Assembly (NCBI RefSeq): GCF_900110485.1
Contig: NZ_FODY01000004.1
Span: 62,001-126,000, forward strand
Length of the DNA stretch: 64,000 bases
From: Propionispora vibrioides
Lineage (GTDB): Bacteria > Bacillota > Negativicutes > Propionisporales > Propionisporaceae
Direction of reading: 5' to 3'
Below the pieces are notes generated by a model. That model worked only from the letters and a program-made list of their open reading frames with translations. It had not been told where the DNA came from and ran no database searches. Both the position numbers and the translations under genes were made by a program. This document shows, piece by piece, positions 54,220 through 63,820 of the stretch. Numbering within the stretch: the stretch's first letter is position 1; each line of letters opens with the position of its first letter.

Positions 54220-55272
54220 TTAAAAAGTTAATATTGGTTGAGCAGGAGACCTCGAAATCACAAACTCATTAAAATCCGATCGTGTCATTCCTTGCTTCTT
54301 TGCTTGTGCCATCTTTTCTCCAACCAATAACCCAGCAGTATGCAATAACACTATTGGATATGGTCCTAAATAAGACAATGTCTTTGCCATCCTAAGCGGA
54401 GATAATTCTACCTGTGGATGAATTCGGCACTGATATTTTTTTAGTTCACAAATCTGATTCCATCCAGCAAATTGTACTATTGTTGGCTGTCGTTTCAGCA
54501 GTTTCACCAAACGCCCACCAGAAATTAAACCAGTTTTTCCCAAAACACACTCTCTTTTGACATACTCCGCAACAATAATAACATCCCAGGACTGTCGTTC
54601 AATGTCAGAATAATCTTCAACATCCGTAAAGAGTTGCACCAAAGCACCATTTTGGGACAAAGTTTCTCTAATAGTTAAACCAAAACGATCCGAACTAACT
54701 ATTGCGATTCGATTCCCCAATACTTCAAAACCAGCTTCTAAAATCATTTTAACTGCTAACATTCCACAATATTGAAAAACCCCAACACTGGAGTGAGATT
54801 CATCAGTTCCCATGACCGGTATACCTAACTGAATACAAGCCTCTAAATCAACATCGCCCTCACGATATTCCCATGCTTCACACATATAGGGAACTACAGC
54901 CTGAGCACCAATGAATGAAAGAAGTTGCTTATCCAAAGGTCGAACCATTCCTAGGTTTGTTACAATGTCCGCACCCTTTAATACTGGATCAAATCGATTA
55001 TCAGTAATAATCGGTCTAGGCAATCCCCAAGAGTTAGCAAGTTTATATAGATCATCGGCCAGTTCATTAAACGTTCCATAAGCCGTATCTTGGCCTAAAC
55101 ATATGACTCGCTTAGCGCCCGCAAGCAGTGCAATCAAAGGAGTTACTGCATACAAACCGCTAGCCAGTTCAGTTACAACGGTTAAACCTGTCAAATTAAG
55201 TCCTAATCTCGTAACTGCGGTTTGACAGATACTTTTTAATCTCTGCCCATTAGTGTCTATACTATTATTCAT
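54220..55272 (-). CDS. Rossmann-like protein of unknown function in the glycan cluster
   Basis: A 350-residue soluble protein that I do not recognise. Two alternating beta-alpha halves are visible: TVVTELASGLYAVTPLIALLAGAKRVICLGQD ... GADIVTNLGMVRPLDK, then a hinge with VPYMCEAWEYREGDVDLEACIQLGIPVMGTDESH, and a second nucleotide-binding-like unit NRIAIVSSDRFGLTIRETLSQNGALVQLF. The layout recalls formate/hydroxyacid dehydrogenases or S-adenosylhomocysteine hydrolase-like folds, but the GxGxxG motif is not clear. Its place inside the run between an aminotransferase and acyltransferase genes points to a step in the same sugar pathway. No transmembrane segments. Terminator and promoter were not identified. 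Confidence 0.75.
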   Translation of the reverse strand: MNNSIDTNGQRLKSICQTAVTRLGLNLTGLTVVTELASGLYAVTPLIALLAGAKRVICLGQDTAYGTFNELADDLYKLANSWGLPRPIITDNRFDPVLKGADIVTNLGMVRPLDKQLLSFIGAQAVVPYMCEAWEYREGDVDLEACIQLGIPVMGTDESHSSVGVFQYCGMLAVKMILEAGFEVLGNRIAIVSSDRFGLTIRETLSQNGALVQLFTDVEDYSDIERQSWDVIIVAEYVKRECVLGKTGLISGGRLVKLLKRQPTIVQFAGWNQICELKKYQCRIHPQVELSPLRMAKTLSYLGPYPIVLLHTAGLLVGEKMAQAKKQGMTRSDFNEFVISRSPAQPILTF

Positions 55273-55293
55273 TGCTTTTCATCTTTCGGTAGT

Positions 55294-56406
55294 TTATTTG
55301 AGTATTTCCCTAATCTTTTGAGAAACAAATTGAATATCACGTATCGAATAATCCTGACAATGAGGTAGTGCTAGTCCATGTATATACAATCGCTCAGCAT
55401 TATTCTTTTGATGCATTCGACACATTTCCGAATACTTCTGCTGATAATAAGGTTGGCAATGCACCGCTTGTGCACCAAGACTAGCCTCAATACCCATCTC
55501 TTTTAATCTTGCTATGACACTGCTGCGTTCAACGTGTTGTGGTAATACAACCATAAATGTCTGCCATGCATGACCTACAAGTTCATTAGGAAGCAAAAGT
55601 TCTGTTTTAGCTAGCTCTTGACGATATAACTGCTGTAGCTTACTACGCACTTGCAACCACCCATCGAATTTAACTAACTGAGCTCGCCCCATAGCCGCCT
55701 GAAAATTAGTCAAACGATAATTGAAACCGGGCAATACAAACTCTATTCCTTGCTCTGCTTTTCGCATGCCGTGATTGCGCCAAATGCGTAGCTTGGCAGC
55801 CAGTTCCGCATCATTTGTTACAATCGCACCGCCTTCGCCGGTAGTAATCGCTTTACGTGGATGAAAAGAGAAACAACCCGCTTGACCGAATGTACCAACT
55901 TTTTTCCCCTGATGGGTTGCTCCAAGGCCACAGGCTGCATCCTCAATAACCAATAGATTATGTTTTTTTGCAATAGTCATGATTTCAGTCATATTCGCTG
56001 GACATCCAAATTCATGTACTGGCATAATGGCTTTGACTTTTTCCGTCCCCTGCCAATTATCAATCGCCGCCTGAATATTCTCCGGCGTAATATTGTAGGT
56101 ATGCAAATCGACGTCAACCAAAATTGGACGAGCACCAACCAGTTCGACAACATTCACCGTGGCCGGAAAGGTAAAGTCCGGAACAAGCACAGCATCGCCT
56201 ACCCCAATCCCAAGTGCAACTAACGCTAAATGCAATGCCGCCGTTCCTGACGAGACAATGATGACTTCTTTGCAGTCCAAATAACGCGCCAGTTCCTGCT
56301 CAAATAATTCGCATTCCTCACCATGCACTAATTGCCCACTACGTAATACCCGCTCCACTGCACGGTATTCATCAATGCCAAGGCTTGGGCTTGATAGTTT
56401 AATCAC
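55294..56406 (-). CDS. DegT/DnrJ/EryC1 family sugar aminotransferase
   Basis: A 370-residue PLP enzyme that puts an amino group on a keto nucleotide sugar. SSGTAALHLALVALGIGVGDAVLVPDFTFPATVNVVEL, VIEDAACGLGATHQGKKVG, and the PLP lysine in FSFHPRKAITTGEGG are clear. It is a distant paralogue of the WbpE-like protein. In this cluster it would aminate the product of the 4,6-dehydratase at 57444, giving a 4-amino-4,6-dideoxy sugar. Start GTG at 56406 overlaps the epimerase stop by one base. Confidence 0.92.
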   Translation of the reverse strand: MIKLSSPSLGIDEYRAVERVLRSGQLVHGEECELFEQELARYLDCKEVIIVSSGTAALHLALVALGIGVGDAVLVPDFTFPATVNVVELVGARPILVDVDLHTYNITPENIQAAIDNWQGTEKVKAIMPVHEFGCPANMTEIMTIAKKHNLLVIEDAACGLGATHQGKKVGTFGQAGCFSFHPRKAITTGEGGAIVTNDAELAAKLRIWRNHGMRKAEQGIEFVLPGFNYRLTNFQAAMGRAQLVKFDGWLQVRSKLQQLYRQELAKTELLLPNELVGHAWQTFMVVLPQHVERSSVIARLKEMGIEASLGAQAVHCQPYYQQKYSEMCRMHQKNNAERLYIHGLALPHCQDYSIRDIQFVSQKIREILK

Positions 56407-57407
56407 TATATAGCACCTTCTTTACGAAACATAATTGGCAGTTCCGGCATGTCATTCATATGCTGACAATACCACGCTGCTGTACGCCGTACGCCTTCGT
56501 CCAGATCGATTTTTGCCTGGTAACCGATAAGCTGCTTAGCCTTTTGCACACTGGGAATACGCAGTTCAATGTCGGCGGAGAGGGGATCGCGGAAAACAAT
56601 TTTCGATTTCGAGTCCAAAACTCGACAAACCGCTTGGGCTAAACCGTAGATCGTGGTAACAGCACGGGCATTACCAATATTGAAGGATTCGCCAATAGCT
56701 TTGGGATGCATCAAGGTCAGCAAAATTCCATCTACCATATCATCCACATAGCACCAGGCTCGGATCTGATTGCCGTCACCAAAAATGTAAATATCTTCAT
56801 CATTTAATGCCTTACGAATAAATATCTGAATAGCTCCTTCACCAATCTGTCCCGGTCCATAAATATTAAAAGGTCTTACCGTCACTGTCGGTAGTCCATA
56901 CTGCCGATGGTAGGCATGGGTTAAATGCTCTCCCGCCAATTTGCTAACCGCATAGGTCCAACGAGCTTCTCCGACAGCACCAGTCACAGTTTCACAGCCT
57001 TCATCCACTTTAAAAGCATGAGAGCCAAATACCTCGGAAGTAGAAAAATCCATGAAACGTTCAACATTGCCGGCCTTTCGGGCTGCTTCCAAAATGTTTG
57101 CAGTACCCAACATGTTGACACGCATGGTATTAACCGGATTTTTCACCGTATTGTCAATTCCAGCAATAGCAGCCGCGTGTACTACTATTTGAGCATCTTT
57201 GATTGAGTTTTCCAATAAGGCTAAATCCAATATATCTCCTTTAACTAAGGTTAAATTAGGATGATTGGCATAATCCTTTTCCCCTAATGAATTACGCTCA
57301 AGATTATCATAAGCAATAATTTTATTATCATGAATTAATCTGCCAATTAACGTTGAACCAATAAACCCAGCTCCACCAGTTATGAAGATTCTTTTCCCTT
57401 GAATCAT
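56406..57407 (-). CDS. NAD-dependent epimerase/dehydratase (SDR)
   Basis: A 333-residue extended short-chain dehydrogenase: cofactor motif [40 protein letters not shown] and Y-x3-K in [28 protein letters not shown]. It resembles nucleotide sugar epimerases and dehydratases; the exact product cannot be read from sequence. Distinct from the LegB-like gene next to it, so the pathway may include an epimerisation step or two different sugars. Confidence 0.88.
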   Translation of the reverse strand: MIQGKRIFITGGAGFIGSTLIGRLIHDNKIIAYDNLERNSLGEKDYANHPNLTLVKGDILDLALLENSIKDAQIVVHAAAIAGIDNTVKNPVNTMRVNMLGTANILEAARKAGNVERFMDFSTSEVFGSHAFKVDEGCETVTGAVGEARWTYAVSKLAGEHLTHAYHRQYGLPTVTVRPFNIYGPGQIGEGAIQIFIRKALNDEDIYIFGDGNQIRAWCYVDDMVDGILLTLMHPKAIGESFNIGNARAVTTIYGLAQAVCRVLDSKSKIVFRDPLSADIELRIPSVQKAKQLIGYQAKIDLDEGVRRTAAWYCQHMNDMPELPIMFRKEGAI

Positions 57408-57443
57408 TTTTCTTCTCCTTGTTTCCTATTGCAGTGTTTACTT

Positions 57444-58436
57444 TTAAATATTGTATTGATCGGACTTATACACACTCAAATTATTCTGCATCCAATCAAT
57501 CGTCTCTCTCAGTCCTTGATCAAGCGAATATTGTGGACACCAATTCGTTAATTGCATCATCTTTTGATTATCAGCCCAAAGTCGATTAACTTCACTTTTT
57601 TCAGGCCTTAACCTTTCTTCATCACAAATAACTTTAACAGAGCAAGCTGTTAACCCAATAATTTTTCCAACTAGGTCACCAATGCTAATCTCTCTATTAG
57701 ATCCAACATTAATCACTTCTCCAATTGTATTTTCACTCTTAGCAATTTCAACAAATCCCGCAACTGTATCTTTTACATAATTGAAGTCTCGTGTAGGCGA
57801 AATTTTTCCTAATTTTAACGTTTTCTTTCCTGAAAGTATTTGTGAGATAATAGTAGGAATAACTGCTCTTGCCGATTGTCTGGGACCATATGTATTAAAT
57901 GGCCGGATAGTTGCCACCGGCAAATTAAAACTTTTATAATAACTTTCTACCATTTTATCAGCACCAATTTTTGACGCAGCATAAGGTGATTGACCTTGCA
58001 ATGGATGTCTTTCATTAATAGGCACGTATAGGGCCGTTCCATAGGTCTCCGAGGTTGATGTGTGAACAATCTTTTCTATACCATTTTCTTTGCAAGCCTC
58101 TAATACGTTTGTAGTTCCTTCAACATTAGTCCTTACGTACGCCATAGGCGATAAATAAGAATAGGGGATGGCAATAAGTGCCGCAAGATGAAACACAACC
58201 TGTTGCCCTTTTATAAATTTATTAATGCAATCATACTCTCTGATATCACCGGTTACTACTTTTAATTGACTTTTAATATCTTTATCAAAGGCATCTATCC
58301 AACCCCAGTTATTAAACGAATTATATTGAACTAATGCAGTTACTTCAGCACCATTCCTCACTAAATCTTCAACCAAATGACTACCAATAAACCCTTCGCC
58401 ACCGGTGACCAAAACCTTTTTTCCTGCCAGCTCCAT
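57444..58436 (-). CDS. LegB-like nucleotide-sugar 4,6-dehydratase
   Basis: A 330-residue SDR with close likeness to the LegB group: VLVTGGEGFIGSHLVEDLVRNG, YNSFNNWGWIDAF, FHLAALIAIPYSYLSPMAYVRTNVEGTTNVLEAC, HTSTSETYGTALYVPINERHPLQGQSPYAASKIGADKMVESYYKSFNLPV and RPFNTYGPRQSARAVIPTII. These enzymes convert a GlcNAc-nucleotide to the 4-keto-6-deoxy form, the first step toward bacillosamine- or legionaminic-type sugars. The later legionaminic genes (legG, legI, legF) are not present, so the end product is probably a 4-amino-4,6-dideoxy sugar. Confidence 0.88.
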   Translation of the reverse strand: MELAGKKVLVTGGEGFIGSHLVEDLVRNGAEVTALVQYNSFNNWGWIDAFDKDIKSQLKVVTGDIREYDCINKFIKGQQVVFHLAALIAIPYSYLSPMAYVRTNVEGTTNVLEACKENGIEKIVHTSTSETYGTALYVPINERHPLQGQSPYAASKIGADKMVESYYKSFNLPVATIRPFNTYGPRQSARAVIPTIISQILSGKKTLKLGKISPTRDFNYVKDTVAGFVEIAKSENTIGEVINVGSNREISIGDLVGKIIGLTACSVKVICDEERLRPEKSEVNRLWADNQKMMQLTNWCPQYSLDQGLRETIDWMQNNLSVYKSDQYNI

Positions 58437-58457
58437 AATTTCACATCCTATAAATTG

Positions 58458-59180
58458 TCATTCATAAACTCCAGGCAGTAATTTACTTTTCATAACTTCA
58501 AATTCCTCTTGCGCTTTGCCATAATCAGCATGAGTACCTAAATCCAGCCAGTAATCTTCAGAAACAAACCCAACTATTTTTTGATTTTCCTGCAATAACT
58601 GCTGTATTAAATCGGGAAAATCCAGCCGTTTACCTGTTGGGATATATTTTAATACTTCTGGCTGAAATACATTAACACCGATACTTACCAAATAGTCCAT
58701 CGTAGGTTTTTCTGTAATTTTTTCTATCTGCATATTACTATTAAGATTTATAACTCCCGAATCAATTTTAACCTTTTTCTTATTGCTCGCAACTGTTATT
58801 AAGCCTTGATTCACTCTATGAAACTCCATTAGATTTTTATAATTTAATGTAGTCAGCGTATCACCATTAATTACAATGAATGGATCGGTAAGATTTTTAA
58901 CCAAGGACAAGGCCCCAACTGTTCCTAAAGGTTCTGATTCCCGAACGAATTCAATATTTGCCCTTACACGCCCTTTTATAGTGGCATTATAATAAGCCTC
59001 TATTAGCTCACCTAGATAACCCAGACTAATGATGATCCGGTCAAACCCATAATAATCAAGTTGTTGAATTATAATATCAATGATCGGCTTATTACCTAAT
59101 GGCACAAGCGGTTTAGGAAAAACAGTACTATAGGGAGCTAGCCTCGTTCCTTTTCCACCAGCTAAAATTATGGCATCCAT
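58458..59180 (-). CDS. sugar-1-phosphate nucleotidyltransferase
   Basis: A 240-residue activating enzyme: MDAIILAGGKGTRLAPYSTVFPKPLVPLGNKPI is the signature of the family, followed by FVINGDTLTTLNY (metal Asp) and EKPTMDYLVSIGVNVF. It couples a sugar phosphate to NTP to supply the activated sugar that the LegB-like enzyme would use. PtmE-like proteins in flagellar glycan clusters have this role, but the nucleotide is not known. Start at 59180 has AAAGGAG 5 bases upstream; the earlier reading to 59201 overlaps the glycosyltransferase stop. Confidence 0.9.
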   Translation of the reverse strand: MDAIILAGGKGTRLAPYSTVFPKPLVPLGNKPIIDIIIQQLDYYGFDRIIISLGYLGELIEAYYNATIKGRVRANIEFVRESEPLGTVGALSLVKNLTDPFIVINGDTLTTLNYKNLMEFHRVNQGLITVASNKKKVKIDSGVINLNSNMQIEKITEKPTMDYLVSIGVNVFQPEVLKYIPTGKRLDFPDLIQQLLQENQKIVGFVSEDYWLDLGTHADYGKAQEEFEVMKSKLLPGVYE

Positions 59181-59190
59181 AAAAGCTCCT

Positions 59191-61587
59191 TTACTTGCCA
59201 AATATTTTTTCTATCTCCATTTTCATACTTTGAATTTCCGTTAAATACCTACTATCTGTTTTTAAACTAGCATCCAGATATTCTTTTACCTTCAAAGCCA
59301 AGGGCTCTGTATAACTTTTAATCTCCTCATCTGAGACACTGATACTTGAGCCATCCCAAGGTTTAAATTCATTAGTATTATAATATCTAAACAAATTCAT
59401 GTAATGAACTGTTATTAGATACAACTTTGTTGCTTGTCGATAAGAATTACCCTTTAATTCCTTCCAAGGGATTTCATCAAAATAAATTTCCTCAGAGAAA
59501 TTTGCAATGATGTATTCTAAAACCGAAATGATTGACTTAACTCTACTTCGTATATCATAGGTCATATTTTTTGCATGATGCCGATAACAAATCATATTTT
59601 TATCTAAATACTTATACTTAAACCCATTTTTAATATAAATTAATGAATTTAAAGTATCGCCTGCTACCCTATTCTCTTTATCATCATACCATGATAAATT
59701 ATTTTTGCGATAGAAACTCATCCTATACAACCCTGCTGTCACAGGTAATACTCCAGATCCACCACGAACAAAAGTATTTTTTACAACCTCATTAATATTA
59801 TATTGTTGATAAGTCCATACTCCTGTAGGTTCTTCAACTTCATTAACAATTTGCAAATTGCCAAATACATAATCTAATTCCAGATTAGAGGATAATTCCT
59901 GCAAAAATTCATTAATTACCTTTGGATTAGCCAAATAATCGTCTGCAGAAAGATAAAGAAGAAATTCTCCACAAGCTTGTTGAATACTTTCTTGTATACT
60001 GAGAACTGCACTACCACTATTCTTCTTATGTACAATACTTCTTACATTGGGATATTTTTGTTCGTATTTTTGAATCAATTCTATTGATCCATCCGTTGAA
60101 CAATCATCAATAATCATAATTTCAATATTGTCGTATGTTTGATCTAAAACGGATTGAATCGCTCGTTTCAAGTGTTGTTTATAATTGTAATTGGTTATCG
60201 CCACTGTAACAAGCGGCTGGGAAATCAAAAAATCTCGAGATTTTTTTTCTTCCTCGAATGATCTTAGAACTCCGTTAATTCTCTCTAATTGCCTTGAATT
60301 ACTATAATTATCAACAATATATTTTCGATATTCTTCCGATTTATAAGAAGCAGTTCTGACCATTTTAACTGCTTCATCTAGTGTATTCCATACATATTGT
60401 TCGTTATATACTTGTTTAGCACCTACAAAGTTATGAATAATAGGCTTTATACCTTTGCACATGCCTTCCATAACGGTTAGATGCTGTCCTTCAAGCAAAC
60501 TTGTCGATAAAATGTAATCTTTATCCTCCAGCCATTCATTAACATCTTTTACACGTCCGGTATAAGAAATATTATTTTCCAGCTTCATTTCCCTGATCAT
60601 TTGCTGAAAATACAAAATATACCGTTGATCCTGGAACTCACCGCAAATATGTAATTTATAACGTGGATCTTTTTGCACAAGTGCATGGATAAAATGAATT
60701 AAAAGCATTGGACCCTTTTTATAGTTGATATAACCAATATAGGCTATGTTAAATCCTCTTTTTCTTTCCCTGAAAACAAATTGTTCTGTATCTACACCTA
60801 CAGGTATTAACACTATCTTATTTTGATCAATATCAATATTTTTAATAACAACATCTCTAATATGTGCTACATCGCAAATCAAAGTGTTTACTGTATTCCA
60901 ATCAACTTGCTGAGGCAAGTCAGTAAAAGCTTCATAGCTATGCAAACGACAAATTATTTTTCTTTCTTTAGCAAGCAGAAGCTTGCTGGCAAAAATAATG
61001 AGTTCATCGCACCATTCAAACCAACAAATATCTGCCTCTAACATTTCAATTTCAATTTGTTTAAAATTAGTAACCACAACTTTTTTCACTTCATAATCCG
61101 AACTTAATCCAACAACGATATTCCCCAGAAAGCTATCCATTCCTGTTTTTACAAAAAAAGCTATCTTTCTTTTATTAACTGCATTTTTATCTATGCTTAT
61201 CTCAGTTATAGGCTGCAAACGACGCAAAACTTTCTCAACAAGTTTTTTTTGCATATGATTAGAAGCAGCATCTTTTGCTTTTAAATAGAATTGCCAAGAT
61301 AATTCCTGACTCTTCTCCATCTCATATATATATCCTAATTGGTAAAGCAAGTCAAAATTATTTTTATCAACGAACAACCCTGTTTCAATTAAGCGCTTAG
61401 CATCATCAATCATATCTCGAGTAAGTAAGCTTGTTGCCTGAACACCATAAATCTCACAATCATCCTGAACAATTGCTATATATTGATTAAAAAGTTGATC
61501 CGCCTTACCATATTCTTTTTTATCAATCAACTGAACAATATTATTTTTAATTTGGGCACGCATATCTTTTATTTCGTCTGACATCAT
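59191..61587 (-). CDS. dual glycosyltransferase (GT4-like plus GT2-like) with TPR-like N-terminus
   Basis: A protein of about 798 residues with three parts. Residues about 1-120 are helical repeats (ADQLFNQYIAIVQDDCEIYGVQ ...). The middle (about 140-450) is a GT-B glycosyltransferase with ICRLHSYEAF, IAYIGYINYKKGP, ICGEFQDQRY, GRVKDVNEWL and SLLEGQHLTVMEG. The C-terminus (about 465-800) is a GT-A family 2 enzyme with TVAITNYNYKQHLKRAIQSVLDQTYDNIEIMIIDDCSTDGS and SADDYL. Start at ATG 61587 is provisional because no good ribosome site is visible. Overlap with the next gene is absent; 10 bases separate it. Confidence 0.88.
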   Translation of the reverse strand: MMSDEIKDMRAQIKNNIVQLIDKKEYGKADQLFNQYIAIVQDDCEIYGVQATSLLTRDMIDDAKRLIETGLFVDKNNFDLLYQLGYIYEMEKSQELSWQFYLKAKDAASNHMQKKLVEKVLRRLQPITEISIDKNAVNKRKIAFFVKTGMDSFLGNIVVGLSSDYEVKKVVVTNFKQIEIEMLEADICWFEWCDELIIFASKLLLAKERKIICRLHSYEAFTDLPQQVDWNTVNTLICDVAHIRDVVIKNIDIDQNKIVLIPVGVDTEQFVFRERKRGFNIAYIGYINYKKGPMLLIHFIHALVQKDPRYKLHICGEFQDQRYILYFQQMIREMKLENNISYTGRVKDVNEWLEDKDYILSTSLLEGQHLTVMEGMCKGIKPIIHNFVGAKQVYNEQYVWNTLDEAVKMVRTASYKSEEYRKYIVDNYSNSRQLERINGVLRSFEEEKKSRDFLISQPLVTVAITNYNYKQHLKRAIQSVLDQTYDNIEIMIIDDCSTDGSIELIQKYEQKYPNVRSIVHKKNSGSAVLSIQESIQQACGEFLLYLSADDYLANPKVINEFLQELSSNLELDYVFGNLQIVNEVEEPTGVWTYQQYNINEVVKNTFVRGGSGVLPVTAGLYRMSFYRKNNLSWYDDKENRVAGDTLNSLIYIKNGFKYKYLDKNMICYRHHAKNMTYDIRSRVKSIISVLEYIIANFSEEIYFDEIPWKELKGNSYRQATKLYLITVHYMNLFRYYNTNEFKPWDGSSISVSDEEIKSYTEPLALKVKEYLDASLKTDSRYLTEIQSMKMEIEKIFGK

Positions 61588-61597
61588 TATCACACTT

Positions 61598-63673
61598 TCA
61601 ACGTTTTATGTTATTCCAATTTAATAAAATCTTCGATTCTAGCAAAACGGATTCAAGGTCATCGGATACTAACGACTTATATTGATTCAAAATATCTTTA
61701 GCCTCACTCATTTTACCAGATTCAATAAGTTGGTTTATAGTTGCCTTTACTTGTTTCTTGTAACCTTCAAACTCCTGTTGTTTTCCACTAGACTCGTTTT
61801 TTATTTCTTTAACCAGCAATTCAACACTACGTTTCATCCCTGGGAAAGCCTGCAGAGCCAATCGTAAATATCTTACATATTCCCTCTGTTGTTTAGAATA
61901 TTTTTGGGCATTATGCATATATAATAAAAACACTTCTTCATCATTTTTTACTTCATAAATCATATTTTCATCTAATATGGGGGGATTGTAAATCATTCGC
62001 AAATAACCAATTCCGTCTTGAAGATATCTTTCAAAGGTTTTCCGATATTGGTCTTCACTCAATCCATCAACTAGCAATGCACAGCGAGCTATAGTTTTGC
62101 CTAGCTTATACTCCTGTATGCTTACCGAATCAGTATATTTAAGCAAATAGCGATATAATACTTCCCCTAGATCATCGTATTGCTTATCAATATATTCCAA
62201 GGCACAAGTAAGCCATATTTCCTTATAATCTTTTATACTTTTTTCCAGAGGATAGTGCCATTTTAATAAATAATACAAAATTCCACTGCAATACACAGGC
62301 AATGTGTCCAGAGTAATCATTGATGCCGCTTGCTGCGTCTTTTCTGTAATATATCCCTCATGGTCCTCGATGATCAAATCACATAGTAAGCCATATTCCT
62401 GCCCAATATTCTGAAACGCCTTGGCTATGCCCAATTTTGCCTGTTCTTCACCTATTTCATTTAACTGCTTCATCAATTGGTCCAGAAAGCCATTCTTCTC
62501 TTCTTCCGCAATCCAAAGGTCATAATGCGACCGCACCCCTTCATAATTATGCACTGCAAGGTATAGATAAGTAATATCTGATATATTTCTTTTTACAAGT
62601 TGCACATCTGTCAACTTTTCAACACAGTCTATCGCTTTTTGATAATCCTGCCGCTCTTTATATAAACGTAGTAAATTACTATACACAATCTGCTGGCATC
62701 CCAATGTATATTCAATAATCGTAACATCTTTCTCTGATTGTTTTTCTCTTTCTATCAACAGATCAAGATATTTCTCATAATAAGCAATAGCCTCATTATG
62801 ATTATTTAAAAGAGCCTGCGATTCTGCATAATAATAATAAACATCTAAATAGCCGTCTTTAATTGATAATGCTTCCCGACAAACTTCCGCGACTTTTTCA
62901 TATAGACTTTCATGTTGATAAACCAGAATTAAATGCAAAAGAACAAACATATAGTTTGGTGTTCGTTTTTCTGGCAGTAGAGAATATGCCTTTTCCGCAT
63001 ATTCTATCGCTTCCTTATAATCGTTGTGCATAGCATAGGTAACAGATAATTGTGTCCAATAGTAAATATTTTCGGGATCCTTTTCAAGTTCTTGCTTTAA
63101 TATTGCGCCGGTCCGCAAGAACTTCCGTTCCATTAGTTCTTTATCGGTTGCCACATAACCATAATGAAGTAAATACACCTCCGGCATGGCCAACGCCTCT
63201 CCCTTAAACTTAGCCTGGTTATGTATGGCTCCCTCAAAATGAAAATATTTATCATTTTTAAACATCCGGAAGCCTACCATGGTAGAATACGCATGGGGAT
63301 CTTCCGTATTTACTATATTTTTGGTGGTAAATGCGACAGTAGCATATTGATTGCGCTTTGGTGATTTTAAGAAATCAATTAAAGGCTGATAATTATGCAA
63401 TTCCTCATCTGCATCTATAATTAAGATCCATTCACTTTTACTGTATTTTATGGTTATGTTACGCATCTCAGAGAAGTTGTTCTGCCAAGGGTGGAAATAT
63501 ACCTGATCTGTAAATCTCTTAGCAATTTCCACTGTACTATCTTCCGACCCTGTATCTACAACAATCAGTTCCGAAGGAAAAGCATCACGCATAGGCTGGA
63601 GACTTTTTAAGCAGCGTTCCAGATTTTTTTCTTCATTTTTTACCATCATACATATACTAAGTCTTGGTTTCAT
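61598..63673 (-). CDS. GT2 glycosyltransferase with long TPR region, flagellin-adjacent
   Basis: A 691-residue protein. The first ~220 residues are a GT-A family 2 glycosyltransferase of the 'SPBc2/TPR' type: LSICMMVKNEEKNLERCLKSLQP, ELIVVDTGSEDSTVEIAKRF, WILIIDADEELHN. The rest is a chain of tetratricopeptide-like helices (YAMHNDYKEAIEYAEKAYSLLPE, YYYYAESQALLNNHNEAIAYYEKYL, and more). Such GT2-TPR proteins glycosylate flagellin or S-layer proteins in Firmicutes. Start ATG 63673 with GGGAGG 8 bases before; it is the first gene after the flagellin terminator. Confidence 0.92.
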   Translation of the reverse strand: MKPRLSICMMVKNEEKNLERCLKSLQPMRDAFPSELIVVDTGSEDSTVEIAKRFTDQVYFHPWQNNFSEMRNITIKYSKSEWILIIDADEELHNYQPLIDFLKSPKRNQYATVAFTTKNIVNTEDPHAYSTMVGFRMFKNDKYFHFEGAIHNQAKFKGEALAMPEVYLLHYGYVATDKELMERKFLRTGAILKQELEKDPENIYYWTQLSVTYAMHNDYKEAIEYAEKAYSLLPEKRTPNYMFVLLHLILVYQHESLYEKVAEVCREALSIKDGYLDVYYYYAESQALLNNHNEAIAYYEKYLDLLIEREKQSEKDVTIIEYTLGCQQIVYSNLLRLYKERQDYQKAIDCVEKLTDVQLVKRNISDITYLYLAVHNYEGVRSHYDLWIAEEEKNGFLDQLMKQLNEIGEEQAKLGIAKAFQNIGQEYGLLCDLIIEDHEGYITEKTQQAASMITLDTLPVYCSGILYYLLKWHYPLEKSIKDYKEIWLTCALEYIDKQYDDLGEVLYRYLLKYTDSVSIQEYKLGKTIARCALLVDGLSEDQYRKTFERYLQDGIGYLRMIYNPPILDENMIYEVKNDEEVFLLYMHNAQKYSKQQREYVRYLRLALQAFPGMKRSVELLVKEIKNESSGKQQEFEGYKKQVKATINQLIESGKMSEAKDILNQYKSLVSDDLESVLLESKILLNWNNIKR

Positions 63674-63769
63674 CAGTAAAGCCTCCCAATTAAACGTGAA
63701 TTGATAATAGCCTTTATACAAAACTACTATATAATTCTCTATACAGACTACAATCCCTTTGCTATCAGA

Positions 63770-63806
63770 TTTAAAAAGAGACTCTGGAAGTTTCCAGAGT
63801 CTCTTT
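63770..63806 (-). terminator. flagellin gene terminator
   Basis: A 15-bp stem (AAAGAGACTCTGGAA with TTCCAGAGTCTCTTT) is followed on the minus strand by T-rich sequence; 15 bases past the flagellin stop at 63821. Confidence 0.92.
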
Positions 63807-63820
63807 TAAGTTGTAACTTC

